This document shows positions 45,921 through 54,555 of a stretch of DNA of 64,000 bases, in pieces. The DNA lies in the NCBI RefSeq assembly GCF_031157255.1, contig NZ_JAVIFX010000006.1:62001-126000 (forward strand), in the 5' to 3' direction. The first letter of the stretch is position 1, and each line of letters opens with the position of its first letter. This DNA comes from Bradyrhizobium sp. LHD-71 (GTDB taxonomy: Bacteria > Pseudomonadota > Alphaproteobacteria > Rhizobiales > Xanthobacteraceae). The position numbers were made by a program, and so were the translations under genes. The notes under the pieces were generated by a model. That model was not told the DNA's origin. It searched no databases and saw only the letters and a program-made list of their open reading frames with translations.

Positions 45921-46741
45921 GCGCCAGTGAAACCACGATCGATACCGGCACCAGCGACCTGCTTTGCAGTATCTCGTCCGGCGTTGCCACTATCACGCTG
46001 AACCGACCCGAGGCGAAGAACGCGCTCTCGCCGGCGATGTCGCAAGGGCTGCAGGCGGCGCTCGCCAACTGCGAGAGCGATCATGCGGTCCGTGTCATCC
46101 TGCTGACGGGGGCGGGCAATGCCTTCTGCGCCGGCGGCGACGTCAAGAACATGGGTGATCGCAGGCCGAAGACGCTGACGCCGGAAGAGCGCGTCAAGGA
46201 GATGAAGCAGCGGCATCGCGGTGTCGGCGGTGGCATCGCCTCGGCATCGAAACCGACGATTGCTGCCTTGCCGGGCGCGGCAGTCGGCGCGGGCCTTGCC
46301 ATCGCGCTCGCCTGTGACATCCGTGTTGCCGGGCAATCCGCGTTCCTGTCAGGCGGTTACGCCAAGATCGGCCTGAGCGGCGACTATGGCATCGCCTGGC
46401 TGCTGACGCGCACGATCGGCACCTCGATGGCGCGCGAGATGATGTTCACGTCCGACCGCATCGATGCGGCGCGCGCCGAGAAGCTGGGCCTCGTCAACCG
46501 TGTGGTGCCCGACGCTGAGCTTGCATCCGCATCGCGCGCGCTCGCCCAGCAGATCGCCGACGGTCCGGCTGACGCGATCCGGATGATGAAGCAGAACCTG
46601 AACGAAGTGGTCTCGCTCGATTACTTCACCGCGATCGATCACGAGGCCGAGCGGATCGTCCAGCTCTCGGCGTCCGAAAATCACAAGGAGGCCGTGCGCG
46701 CCTTCGTGGAGAAGCGTAAGCCGGTGTTCAACAAAGCGTAA
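45917..46741 (+). CDS. Enoyl-CoA hydratase/isomerase (crotonase) family protein
   Basis: A 274-residue crotonase. The oxyanion-hole segments are GNAFCAGGDVKNMG and ALPGAAVGAGLAIALACDIR; the usual catalytic Glu position reads SGGYAKIGLSGDYG, so the second hydratase Glu is not obvious and isomerase or other crotonase activity is possible. It overlaps btuD by 4 nt (ATGA), so it is translated with the B12 importer. Coupling hints at a B12-linked acyl-CoA pathway such as methylmalonyl- or ethylmalonyl-CoA metabolism (inference). Confidence 0.88.
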   Translation: MSASETTIDTGTSDLLCSISSGVATITLNRPEAKNALSPAMSQGLQAALANCESDHAVRVILLTGAGNAFCAGGDVKNMGDRRPKTLTPEERVKEMKQRHRGVGGGIASASKPTIAALPGAAVGAGLAIALACDIRVAGQSAFLSGGYAKIGLSGDYGIAWLLTRTIGTSMAREMMFTSDRIDAARAEKLGLVNRVVPDAELASASRALAQQIADGPADAIRMMKQNLNEVVSLDYFTAIDHEAERIVQLSASENHKEAVRAFVEKRKPVFNKA

Positions 46742-46770
46742 TGCGCGATACTATTGCGGGCTCGGCCCGC

Positions 46771-47817
46771 TCAGACGAACAGCGAATCCAGCGACTTCGA
46801 CAACTCGCTGAATTCCCTGTGCTTCAGTAATCCCGGCTGATGGATCACGGCGTCGACGGCCTGCGTTGCGGCCTTTCGGTTGGCGATGCACGTCGCCAGC
46901 CGTTGCAGCAGCGCGTCTGCGTCCGACGCCGCCAACTGCGGCATGAACAGCTCCGATGTCGCGTATGATGCGGCGTCGCTGACGATCGGGATCAATCCGC
47001 TCGACAGATAGTCCACGAGTTTCACGTCCGACTTCGCGTCGAAATAGCGTTGCGCCTGTTGCGGCAGGCGTGTGGGCATTGGCGCGATGGCGACGCCGCC
47101 TGCAAGGGTGCGCAGGTAGCCGCGGTAGGACGTGAAGTCGAGATGGCCGATATGTCGCGACCGTTCGAACAGCCCGCGAAGATCCTGATCAAATTGCCCG
47201 ATCAGAATGGCCTCATAGCCTTCACGGTTGAGCAAGGTTGCGAGGTTGGTCGCGAACTGCGGATTTTCGCGCAGGAAGAACGGCACGTCACTCGAGGTCC
47301 AGACCAGTTGCCGCCGGCCGTCGGCTCGCTCGGGGGGCGCACATTGCGAACAGCCGTTCTTGAGAACCATGATCCTGTCGGCTGAAACGGGCGCATCTTC
47401 CTGCAGGGAGGCCTTCAGTCTGTCGCTGGCGACGGTGATCGCAGCGGCGTGTTTCAGACACCAGGCCACACGGTTGAGCATGGTCCGCTTGGAGGACGCC
47501 ACGAAATCCGGCATCGATGTCAGAAGGTCATCCATGTCATAGATGATCGGCACGTGACTGTTTGCCTTGAGAAAGGCAAATTGCGCCGTCGAGACGTTCC
47601 GCTGACACCAGATATGCGTGAACGAATAAGTCTTAAGTCCCTCCATCGTCATCGCCCGGTCGGCGACCTGATAATCGGCGATCACGCCCCGGCCGAGCAG
47701 CGCGTTCAGGTAGGGCTTGATGCGGATTTCACCGATGAACGTGCTCGAATAGAGCGCGAGGACTTTCGCAGGCCTGACATCGCTGCGATGCAGGTATGGG
47801 CTTTTCCTGAAGAACAT
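46771..47817 (-). CDS. Glycosyltransferase-like protein, substrate unknown
   Basis: A 348-residue protein with the split Rossmann pattern of GT-B glycosyltransferases: VLALYSSTFIGEIRIKPYLN at the N-terminus, HVPIIYDMDDLLTSMPDFVA, RIMVLKNGCS as the start of the second domain, and late SDVKLVDYLSSGLIPIVSDA, which resembles the nucleotide-sugar-binding loop of GT4 enzymes. There is no signal peptide. It diverges from a WaaG-like gene with a 130-bp gap, suggesting joint use in cell-surface polysaccharide synthesis (inference). Confidence 0.72.
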   Translation of the reverse strand: MFFRKSPYLHRSDVRPAKVLALYSSTFIGEIRIKPYLNALLGRGVIADYQVADRAMTMEGLKTYSFTHIWCQRNVSTAQFAFLKANSHVPIIYDMDDLLTSMPDFVASSKRTMLNRVAWCLKHAAAITVASDRLKASLQEDAPVSADRIMVLKNGCSQCAPPERADGRRQLVWTSSDVPFFLRENPQFATNLATLLNREGYEAILIGQFDQDLRGLFERSRHIGHLDFTSYRGYLRTLAGGVAIAPMPTRLPQQAQRYFDAKSDVKLVDYLSSGLIPIVSDAASYATSELFMPQLAASDADALLQRLATCIANRKAATQAVDAVIHQPGLLKHREFSELSKSLDSLFV

Positions 47818-47947
47818 TCGGCTCTTTGGCAGTTCACCGGTGGGTTGCGGCGGGCAGGATCAAAGGCCGAAAACGCCGCACGCGTCAATCGCCGGCCTCC
47901 GGCGCCTTGATTCCAGGGCGCAACTCGATTCTATAGAGGAATCCGAG

Positions 47948-49075
47948 ATGGACAGGAGGATGCAGCTGGCGATGAAGTTGGCGCTCGCCATCGTGAGGCT
48001 GTTTCCCCATGGCGGCCTGCAGCGCGATTGCATGGCCATTGCCCGGCTGCTCGGCGCGCAAGGGCATCAGGTGACGATCCTCACCTCGCGGCTGGAAGGT
48101 GATGTCGGCGGCGATCTGGATGTGGAAACGCTGCCGGTGCGGGCATGGACCAACCATGGACGAAATGCTGCTTTCTCGAAAGCGCTTGCGCGGCGCTGCA
48201 CCGGAAAATTCGATCGGATCATCGGTTTCGACAAGCTCGAGGGCCTCGATCTTCTCTACTGCGCCGATCCACCCGTCGCCCTGCGCTACAGGCGGCGCTT
48301 GTCGCGCGTGCTGCCGCGCGAGCGAACATTGACGCTGCTCGAGCGCGCCTGCTTCTCGCGGGAGGCGACGACGAGGCTGCTGCTGTTGAGCGAGCCGCAG
48401 GCCGATGCGTACCGCAGCGCCTGGCAGACGCAGGCCGAACGTATCACGCTGCTGCCGCCGACGGTCAAGGCGGAGCGGCGAAACCCTGAGCTGCGCACCG
48501 ACGGAACGCGCAAGCGGCTGCGCGAGGAAATGTCCGTTGCCGCGAATGACACGGTATGGCTTGCGATCGGTCACCAACTTCGCGTGAAAGGGATCGATCG
48601 CACACTCGAGGCTCTTGGAGCATTCCCTGATGCACGGCTCGTCATTGCGGGCGTGACCGCAGACTCGAAAGCCGGCCGCAGGCTATTGCGGCTGGCCGGC
48701 AGGCATGGCGTGCGCGATCGCGTTCGGCCGGCCGGCATTCGCGAGGATATACCGGAGCTGATGGCGGCGGCTGATCTCTTGGTCCACCCTGCGCGCACGG
48801 AAACGACCGGGACCGTCATCCTCGAAGCCATCGTCAACGGTTTGCCGGTTGCCGCGAGTGCTGCTTGTGGCTATGCCGAGCATATCGTGCGGGCGAATGC
48901 CGGGCTGGTGTTGCCCGAGCCGTTCTCGCAGGCCGCCTATATCTCCGGCCTCCGCGAGGCGAAGCCCTCGAGCTTGCGCAAACAATGGAGCGCGAACGGC
49001 GTCCGCTACGGGGAAACAGTCGACCTTTATCACGGCCTTGCTCGGGCCGCATCCATCATGGCAGGCTCCGCATAA
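47948..49075 (+). CDS. GT4 glycosyltransferase, WaaG (LPS core)-like
   Basis: A 375-residue glycosyltransferase. The N-terminal RLFPHGGLQRDCMAIARLLG, GHQVTILTSRLEG and the ERACFSREATTRLLLLSE segment match the WaaG/RfaG pattern (LPS core glucosyltransferase I). The second domain has LAIGHQLRVKGIDRTLEALG, AADLLVHPARTETTGTVILE with the conserved Glu, and GLPVAASAACGYAEHI. ATG 47948 has GAGGA upstream; the long in-frame extension from 47840 is not needed. The likely role is sugar transfer onto lipid A-core at the inner membrane. Confidence 0.82.
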   Translation: MDRRMQLAMKLALAIVRLFPHGGLQRDCMAIARLLGAQGHQVTILTSRLEGDVGGDLDVETLPVRAWTNHGRNAAFSKALARRCTGKFDRIIGFDKLEGLDLLYCADPPVALRYRRRLSRVLPRERTLTLLERACFSREATTRLLLLSEPQADAYRSAWQTQAERITLLPPTVKAERRNPELRTDGTRKRLREEMSVAANDTVWLAIGHQLRVKGIDRTLEALGAFPDARLVIAGVTADSKAGRRLLRLAGRHGVRDRVRPAGIREDIPELMAAADLLVHPARTETTGTVILEAIVNGLPVAASAACGYAEHIVRANAGLVLPEPFSQAAYISGLREAKPSSLRKQWSANGVRYGETVDLYHGLARAASIMAGSA

Positions 49076-49234
49076 TTGTGGCGAAGAGCAATCGTCTCGA
49101 CAATAAACGTTGGCCGCCCTTGCTCATTTGTTTGTATCGACTAAGTAACGGACATCTCTTCGCGGTGTCCGCCCGGATGCTGTCACCAATTCGCAAGGCC
49201 CGGCCGATCCCGCGTCCAGCTTACTGACCTCCTC

Positions 49235-50161
49235 ATGTCCCCGATCATTTCCGTCTCGGGTCTCACAAAGACCTACGGCTCTGACTTCCACGCGCTTCGC
49301 ACGATCAACCTCGAGATCAACCGCGGCGAGATTTTCGCGCTGCTGGGGCCGAACGGCGCCGGCAAGACGACGCTGATCGGCATCATCTGCGGCATTGTCA
49401 ATCCAAGCCAGGGCAAGATCACGGTCGGCGGACACGACATCATTCGCGACTACCGCGCGGCGCGATCGCTGATCGGTCTCGTGCCGCAGGAGCTTGCGAC
49501 CGATTCGTTCGAAACAGTGTGGGCGACGGTCAGCTTCAGCCGCGGCCTGTTCGGCAAGAAGGCCGATCCCGCGCATCTCGAAAAGGTGCTCAAGGATCTG
49601 TCGCTGTGGGACAAGAAGGATTCCAAGATCCTAACGCTTTCCGGTGGTATGAAGCGGCGGGTGATGATCGCCAAGGCGCTGGCGCATGAGCCGAGCGTGC
49701 TGTTTCTCGACGAGCCGACCGCCGGGGTCGATGTCGAGTTGCGTAAGGACATGTGGGAGATGGTGCGCGCATTGCGGGCATCCGGGGTGACGATCGTGCT
49801 GACCACCCACTACATCGAAGAAGCCGAGGAGATGGCAGACCGCATCGGCGTCATCAACAAGGGCGAGATCGTACTGGTCGAACAGAAGGCCGAGCTGATG
49901 CGCAAGCTTGGCAGGAAGCAGATGACGCTGCATCTGAAGACCAAGCTGGATATGATACCCGCCGCACTGGCTGCGCACAATCTGACGCTGGCTGATCAGG
50001 GCAGGGAGCTGATTTACACCTACGACACTCAAAGTGGTCGCACCGGCATCACGGCTCTGCTCGATGATCTCGGTGCCGCGGGCATCAGCTTCAACGACCT
50101 GCATACGACGCAATCCTCGCTCGAGGACATCTTCGTCGATCTGGTGAGACAGCGATCATGA
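49235..50161 (+). CDS. ABC-2 type exporter, ATPase subunit
   Basis: A 308-residue ABC ATPase: Walker [11 protein letters not shown] (36-45), signature [15 protein letters not shown], Walker [13 protein letters not shown] and switch [17 protein letters not shown]. The C-terminal ~80 residues form the extra domain seen in drug/polysaccharide ABC-2 ATPases of the YadG/CcmA-like group. It overlaps its permease by 4 nt. The cargo cannot be told; neighbours make surface sugars, which is only suggestive. Confidence 0.92.
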   Translation: MSPIISVSGLTKTYGSDFHALRTINLEINRGEIFALLGPNGAGKTTLIGIICGIVNPSQGKITVGGHDIIRDYRAARSLIGLVPQELATDSFETVWATVSFSRGLFGKKADPAHLEKVLKDLSLWDKKDSKILTLSGGMKRRVMIAKALAHEPSVLFLDEPTAGVDVELRKDMWEMVRALRASGVTIVLTTHYIEEAEEMADRIGVINKGEIVLVEQKAELMRKLGRKQMTLHLKTKLDMIPAALAAHNLTLADQGRELIYTYDTQSGRTGITALLDDLGAAGISFNDLHTTQSSLEDIFVDLVRQRS

Positions 50162-50919
50162 ACTGGCGGGCAGCGGCAGCGATCTACAAGTTCGAGATGG
50201 CGCGCACCGGGCGGACGCTGCTGCAAAGTATCGTCTCTCCGGTCATCTCCACCTCGCTCTATTTCGTCGTGTTCGGGGCCGCAATCGGCTCGCGCATCAC
50301 CGAAATCGAGGGCGTCAACTACGGCGCGTTCATCGTGCCGGGATTGATCATGCTGACGCTGCTCACCCAGAGCACCGCAAATGCGTCGTTCGGCATCTAT
50401 TTCCCCAAATTTGTCGGCACCATCTACGAAATCCTGTCGGCGCCGATCTCGCCGATGGAAATCGTGGTGGGCTACGTGGGCGCCGCAGCGAGCAAATCGA
50501 TCATCCTCGGCCTGATCATTCTCGCCACCGCCGGATTCTTCGTGCCGCTGCAGATTCTGCATCCGTTCTGGATGATCGCATTCCTGGTGCTGACCGCGGT
50601 AACCTTCAGCCTGCTCGGCTTCATCATCGGCATCTGGGCGGACGGGTTCGAGCAGTTGCAGTTCATTCCGCTATTGATCATTACCCCGCTGACGTTCCTC
50701 GGTGGCACCTTCTACTCGGTCAACGTGCTGTCGCCGGTCTGGCAGACGATCGCGCTATTCAACCCTATCGTGTACCTCGTCAGCGGTTTTCGCTGGAGTT
50801 TCTACGGCATCGCGGATGTCGGCGTGGGCGTCAGCCTCGGCATGACGCTGTTGTTCCTGTTCACCTGCCTTGGCGTCGTATGGTGGATTTTCCACACCGG
50901 CTATCGCCTCAAGCGGTAA
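50158..50919 (+). CDS. ABC-2 type exporter, permease subunit
   Basis: A 253-residue membrane protein with six helices ([74 protein letters not shown] and [19 protein letters not shown]). The [12 protein letters not shown]…NP(I)VYLV…R signature is that of YadH/ABC-2 permeases. It is translationally coupled to the ATPase gene and completes a two-gene exporter. Confidence 0.92.
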   Translation: MNWRAAAAIYKFEMARTGRTLLQSIVSPVISTSLYFVVFGAAIGSRITEIEGVNYGAFIVPGLIMLTLLTQSTANASFGIYFPKFVGTIYEILSAPISPMEIVVGYVGAAASKSIILGLIILATAGFFVPLQILHPFWMIAFLVLTAVTFSLLGFIIGIWADGFEQLQFIPLLIITPLTFLGGTFYSVNVLSPVWQTIALFNPIVYLVSGFRWSFYGIADVGVGVSLGMTLLFLFTCLGVVWWIFHTGYRLKR

Positions 50920-51026
50920 TCTGCCGTTCGGCATGGTTGCCTTGCGTCGCCGATTGTCCCATGACATGCGCCGCATTCCCGCATAGATTTCGCCCGCATC
51001 GCGGCAGGTGAAAGTGGCGGGAAACG

Positions 51027-53390
51027 ATGACGGACGTGGTCGACGAGGCTCTTGACGGCTCTCTAAATGGTACGCTTGGCGGCTCCCACAGCTCGCATTG
51101 GGGGGCGTTCAAGGGTGTGTGGCAGGGCGATACGCTGGTCGTCACGCCGCATCCGCGCGATCCCGATCCGAACCCGATTATTCAGAATTTCCCGTCGGCG
51201 CTGCGGCACCGGGCACGCATCGACCGGCCTTACGTGCGGCGCGGCTGGCTGGAAGGCGGACCCGGCAAGGACGACCGCCGCGGCCGCGACGAGTTCGTCG
51301 CCATGGAATGGGACGAGGTGCTCGATCTCCTTGCCAGTGAGCTTGCGCGCGTGCGCGATGCCCACGGTCCTGGCGCGATCTTCGGCGGTTCCTACGGCTG
51401 GTCCAGTGCCGGCCGCTTCCATCACGCTCAGAGCCAGATCCATCGGTTCCTGAACACGGCACTCGGCGGCTATGTCCGTTCGGTCAACAGCTACAGCGCC
51501 GGGGCCTCCAATGTTCTGCTGCCGCATATTCTCGGCGGTTATGACGATGTCACGCGCCGCAACGTATCGTGGGACGATATCGTGCAGTACACCGACATCG
51601 TTCTGGCTTTCGGCGGCATGGCCGCAAAGAACTCCCGCGTGGCGTCCGGCGGCATCAGTGAGCACACCGAACGCAAGGCGATGGGGCAGGCGCGCGCTCG
51701 CGGAACAGAGTTCGTCCTCGTCAGCCCCCAGCGCTCGGACCTGCCGCGTGAGGCGGAGGCAGAATGGATCGCGCCCGCTCCGGGAACCGACGTCGCGCTG
51801 ATGCTCGGCATCGCGCATACGCTGGTGGCAGCCGGTCTGCACGATCGGGCCTTTCTCGACAGTCACTGCGTCGGCTGGAGCGTGTTCGAGGATTACCTGA
51901 TGGGCCGTAGCGACGGTGAGCCGAAGACCGCCGCCTGGGCGGCGCCGATCTGCGGTATCGCTGCGTCCGAGATCGAGGCATTGGCACGGCGTCTCGCCGG
52001 CAAGCGCGTGCTGATCGTCGTGTCGCATTCGATGCAGCGTTCCGAGCACGGCGAGCAGCCGGTGTGGATGGGCGCGGTGCTGGCGGCGATGCTGGGACAG
52101 ATGGGCTTGCCCGGCGGCGGCTACAACTATGCGCTCGGCGCCGTCGCAAACTACGGCAAGCGGATGAATGCTGTCCCGGTCGCGGCCCTGCCGCAAGGAC
52201 AGAACGCGGTGCGGGATTTCATACCCGTCGCGCGCATCTCCGACATGCTTCTCAATCCAGGAAAGCCGTTCGACTATAACGGCCAGCGGCTGACCTATCC
52301 GGATATCAAGCTGGTCTACTGGGCCGGCGGCAATCCGTTCCATCATCACCAGGACATCAATCGCCTCCGTCGCGCATTCTTCGGCCTCGAGACGCTGGTG
52401 GTGCACGAAATCGCCTGGACCGCCACGGCGCGACATGCCGACATCGTCCTTCCGTGCACGATGACACTGGAGCGCGAAGACATCGGCGCAACGCCGACAG
52501 ATCAGCTGATGATCGCCATGCACCGGCTCGCGAAGCCGTTTGCCCAGGCGCGTGATGACTACGATATTTTCGCCGCGCTCGCCGAGCGGCTGGGCCAGCG
52601 AGAGGCCTTCACCGAAGGTCGCAGCACCCGCGACTGGCTGCGCCACATCTATGCGACGACCCAGAAGGCGCTGGCCACCAAGGATTTGCCGGCGCCCGAT
52701 TTCGATCATTTCTGGGGCGAGGGCGAACTCGAGCTGCCTGCTTTGCCTGCCGACGGCGGCATCCTGCGTGCGTTCCGTGATGATCCGCAAGGCAAGCCAC
52801 TGCCGACCCCGAGCGGCAAGATCGAGATCTTCTCAAAGACCATTGCCGGCTTCGGCTACGCCGACTGTCCCGGCCACCCTGCCTGGTTGGCACCGTCGGA
52901 CGTACCCGACGAGAAAGCGCCGCTGCATCTCGTCGCCAATCAGCCCGCGACGCGGCTGCACAGCCAGTTCGATTTCGGCGGACATAGCGACGCGGAGAAG
53001 CTGCGTGGTCGCGAGGTGATGAGCATTCACTCCCTGGATGCTGCAGCACGCGGCATCAAGGACGGTGATATTGTCCGTCTTTTCAACGCTCGCGGAGCCT
53101 GCCTGGCTGCGGCGAGCGTGACCGACGACATTCGCGTCGGTGTGGTGCGGTTGCCGACCGGAGCCTGGTACGATCCGGAAGACGCTGAAGAGGACAACCC
53201 GCTTTGCGTGCACGGCAATCCGAACGTGTTGACACGCGATATCGGCACGTCGTCGCTCGCGCAAGGCTGTTGCGGACAGCTCACGACCGTGCAGGTCGAA
53301 CGGTTCACCGGCAATCTTCCGCCGATCAGGACATTCGATCCGCCAGCTTCTGTCGAGCTGCGCATGATCGCAGGGCGGACAAAATCGTAA
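51027..53390 (+). CDS. bisC: Molybdopterin oxidoreductase, biotin/methionine sulfoxide reductase type
   Basis: A 787-residue member of the DMSO-reductase family. The molybdenum-ligating serine is S127 in SYGWSSAGRFHHAQSQ, and other cofactor segments include GGMAAKNSRVASGG, GLPGGGYNYALGAVANYGKR, AGGNPFHHHQDINRL and ATRLHSQFDFG. There is no 4Fe-4S Cys motif and no Tat signal, so it is cytoplasmic, as in E. coli BisC. It should reduce S- or N-oxides (biotin sulfoxide, free methionine sulfoxide). It stands alone; no electron-donor gene is next to it. A TMAO reductase role is less likely without export. Confidence 0.85.
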   Translation: MTDVVDEALDGSLNGTLGGSHSSHWGAFKGVWQGDTLVVTPHPRDPDPNPIIQNFPSALRHRARIDRPYVRRGWLEGGPGKDDRRGRDEFVAMEWDEVLDLLASELARVRDAHGPGAIFGGSYGWSSAGRFHHAQSQIHRFLNTALGGYVRSVNSYSAGASNVLLPHILGGYDDVTRRNVSWDDIVQYTDIVLAFGGMAAKNSRVASGGISEHTERKAMGQARARGTEFVLVSPQRSDLPREAEAEWIAPAPGTDVALMLGIAHTLVAAGLHDRAFLDSHCVGWSVFEDYLMGRSDGEPKTAAWAAPICGIAASEIEALARRLAGKRVLIVVSHSMQRSEHGEQPVWMGAVLAAMLGQMGLPGGGYNYALGAVANYGKRMNAVPVAALPQGQNAVRDFIPVARISDMLLNPGKPFDYNGQRLTYPDIKLVYWAGGNPFHHHQDINRLRRAFFGLETLVVHEIAWTATARHADIVLPCTMTLEREDIGATPTDQLMIAMHRLAKPFAQARDDYDIFAALAERLGQREAFTEGRSTRDWLRHIYATTQKALATKDLPAPDFDHFWGEGELELPALPADGGILRAFRDDPQGKPLPTPSGKIEIFSKTIAGFGYADCPGHPAWLAPSDVPDEKAPLHLVANQPATRLHSQFDFGGHSDAEKLRGREVMSIHSLDAAARGIKDGDIVRLFNARGACLAAASVTDDIRVGVVRLPTGAWYDPEDAEEDNPLCVHGNPNVLTRDIGTSSLAQGCCGQLTTVQVERFTGNLPPIRTFDPPASVELRMIAGRTKS

Positions 53391-53540
53391 ACTGAAGCTT
53401 GCCGCGATTGCAGAGTCGCGGCCTTCCTCACGGCGAGTTGAAAGGCGAGGTTTCAGTTCGTCGCCTGCGTTTCCAGATAGGGCCGTCTTTCGTTAATCGG
53501 ATTCAGAATTGATTCAAATGTCCCACGTAAATGCGGGCAA

Positions 53541-53675
53541 ATGATTAGGAAAATTCGCAACTTCCTGGCAATACGTTTCCTGTCCGCGTTCGACTTCGTG
53601 TTGATCGTTGCGGCGGTCGTCGTTGCATTGGCCTCGATTATCAGCGGGTTTTCTCAGCTCGCGGGTGGCGGCTGA
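53541..53675 (+). CDS. Putative 44-residue single-helix membrane protein
   Basis: ATG 53541 opens 44 codons: a basic amphipathic start (MIRKIRNFLAIRFLSAF), one strongly hydrophobic helix (FVLIVAAVVVALASIISGF) and a short Gly end. The positive-inside pattern is right for a small inner-membrane protein. No good Shine-Dalgarno is visible and no family is recognised. It lies in the 383-bp gap between the molybdoenzyme and DUF169 genes; the rest of that gap shows nothing else. Confidence 0.42.
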   Translation: MIRKIRNFLAIRFLSAFDFVLIVAAVVVALASIISGFSQLAGGG

Positions 53676-53773
53676 CGATCGCCCGCGCGCAATGGCTGCG
53701 CCAACATGTTTAACGCCATGGCGCCGTTCGGCACTTTGGGATAGGTTTTCGGGAAAACCAGAGGAAACTCCCG

Positions 53774-54544
53774 ATGACTTACGATTGGCCCTCGCTCGTC
53801 GACGAATTGTCTTCGCTCTTGAAACTGCGCACCATCCCGTTCGGCATGAAGATGTTCGAGCGGCGCGAGGACATGGAGGCAATCGAGCGCATCCGCCGTC
53901 CGCAATCGATCCATACGCTCGATCAGATCGTCGGCCAGGCATCGCGGCTCGGCTGGACAGTCGGAATCACCGCGGACGATCTGGTGGGCGCGCAGTGCCG
54001 CGCAGTGGTCGGACTCGGGAACGCCAAGACCGAGGCCTGGCAATCCGGGCAACACATGAAGGGCGTCTGGTTCTCCACGCTTGAGGACGCAACCGCGCAC
54101 CAGAGCGCGATGCATTGCGTACCGGACGGAAAATACGACGCGCTGGCGGTTGGGCCTCTGTCGAGCGGCAAGCTCGATCCCCCCGACATCGCGCTGTTCT
54201 ATGCGACGCCGGGCGCGATGATCTACTTCATCAATGGTTTGCAGTGGTCGGGCTACAAACGGTTCGACTGGAGCGTCGTCGGCGAATCCGCTTGCGCGGA
54301 CTCATGGGGCAGGGCGCTGACGACCCGGCAACCCAGCCTGTCGATTCCCTGCTTCGCCGAGCGTCGCTACGGCGGCGTGCTCGACGAAGAGATGCTGATG
54401 GCGACGCCGCCGGAGCATCTCGCGAGCGCGATCACCGGCATGAAAGCGCTGTCGAAGAATGGATTCCGCTATCCTTTCCCGCAATACGGCGTCCAGCAGG
54501 ACGTGCGCGCCGGCATGGCGGTGAGCTATCCGGGAAGGAAGTGA
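53774..54544 (+). CDS. DUF169-family protein
   Basis: A 256-residue soluble protein of the DUF169 type: LLKLRTIPFGMKMFERREDM, GITADDLVGAQCRAVVGLG, DIALFYATPGAMIYFINGL, SVVGESACADSWGRALTT and LSIPCFAERRYGG. Several conserved cysteines (in GAQCRA, SACADS and IPCFAERR) suggest metal or redox binding, but no function is established for the family. AGAGGAAA precedes ATG 53774. It converges on hpnO with 11 bp between stops. Confidence 0.87.
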   Translation: MTYDWPSLVDELSSLLKLRTIPFGMKMFERREDMEAIERIRRPQSIHTLDQIVGQASRLGWTVGITADDLVGAQCRAVVGLGNAKTEAWQSGQHMKGVWFSTLEDATAHQSAMHCVPDGKYDALAVGPLSSGKLDPPDIALFYATPGAMIYFINGLQWSGYKRFDWSVVGESACADSWGRALTTRQPSLSIPCFAERRYGGVLDEEMLMATPPEHLASAITGMKALSKNGFRYPFPQYGVQQDVRAGMAVSYPGRK

Positions 54545-54555
54545 CGCGCTTCAGC

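Noticed and set aside
51063-52790. 575-residue minus-strand frame opposite the molybdoenzyme
   Set aside because: Shadow of a gene with clear cofactor motifs.
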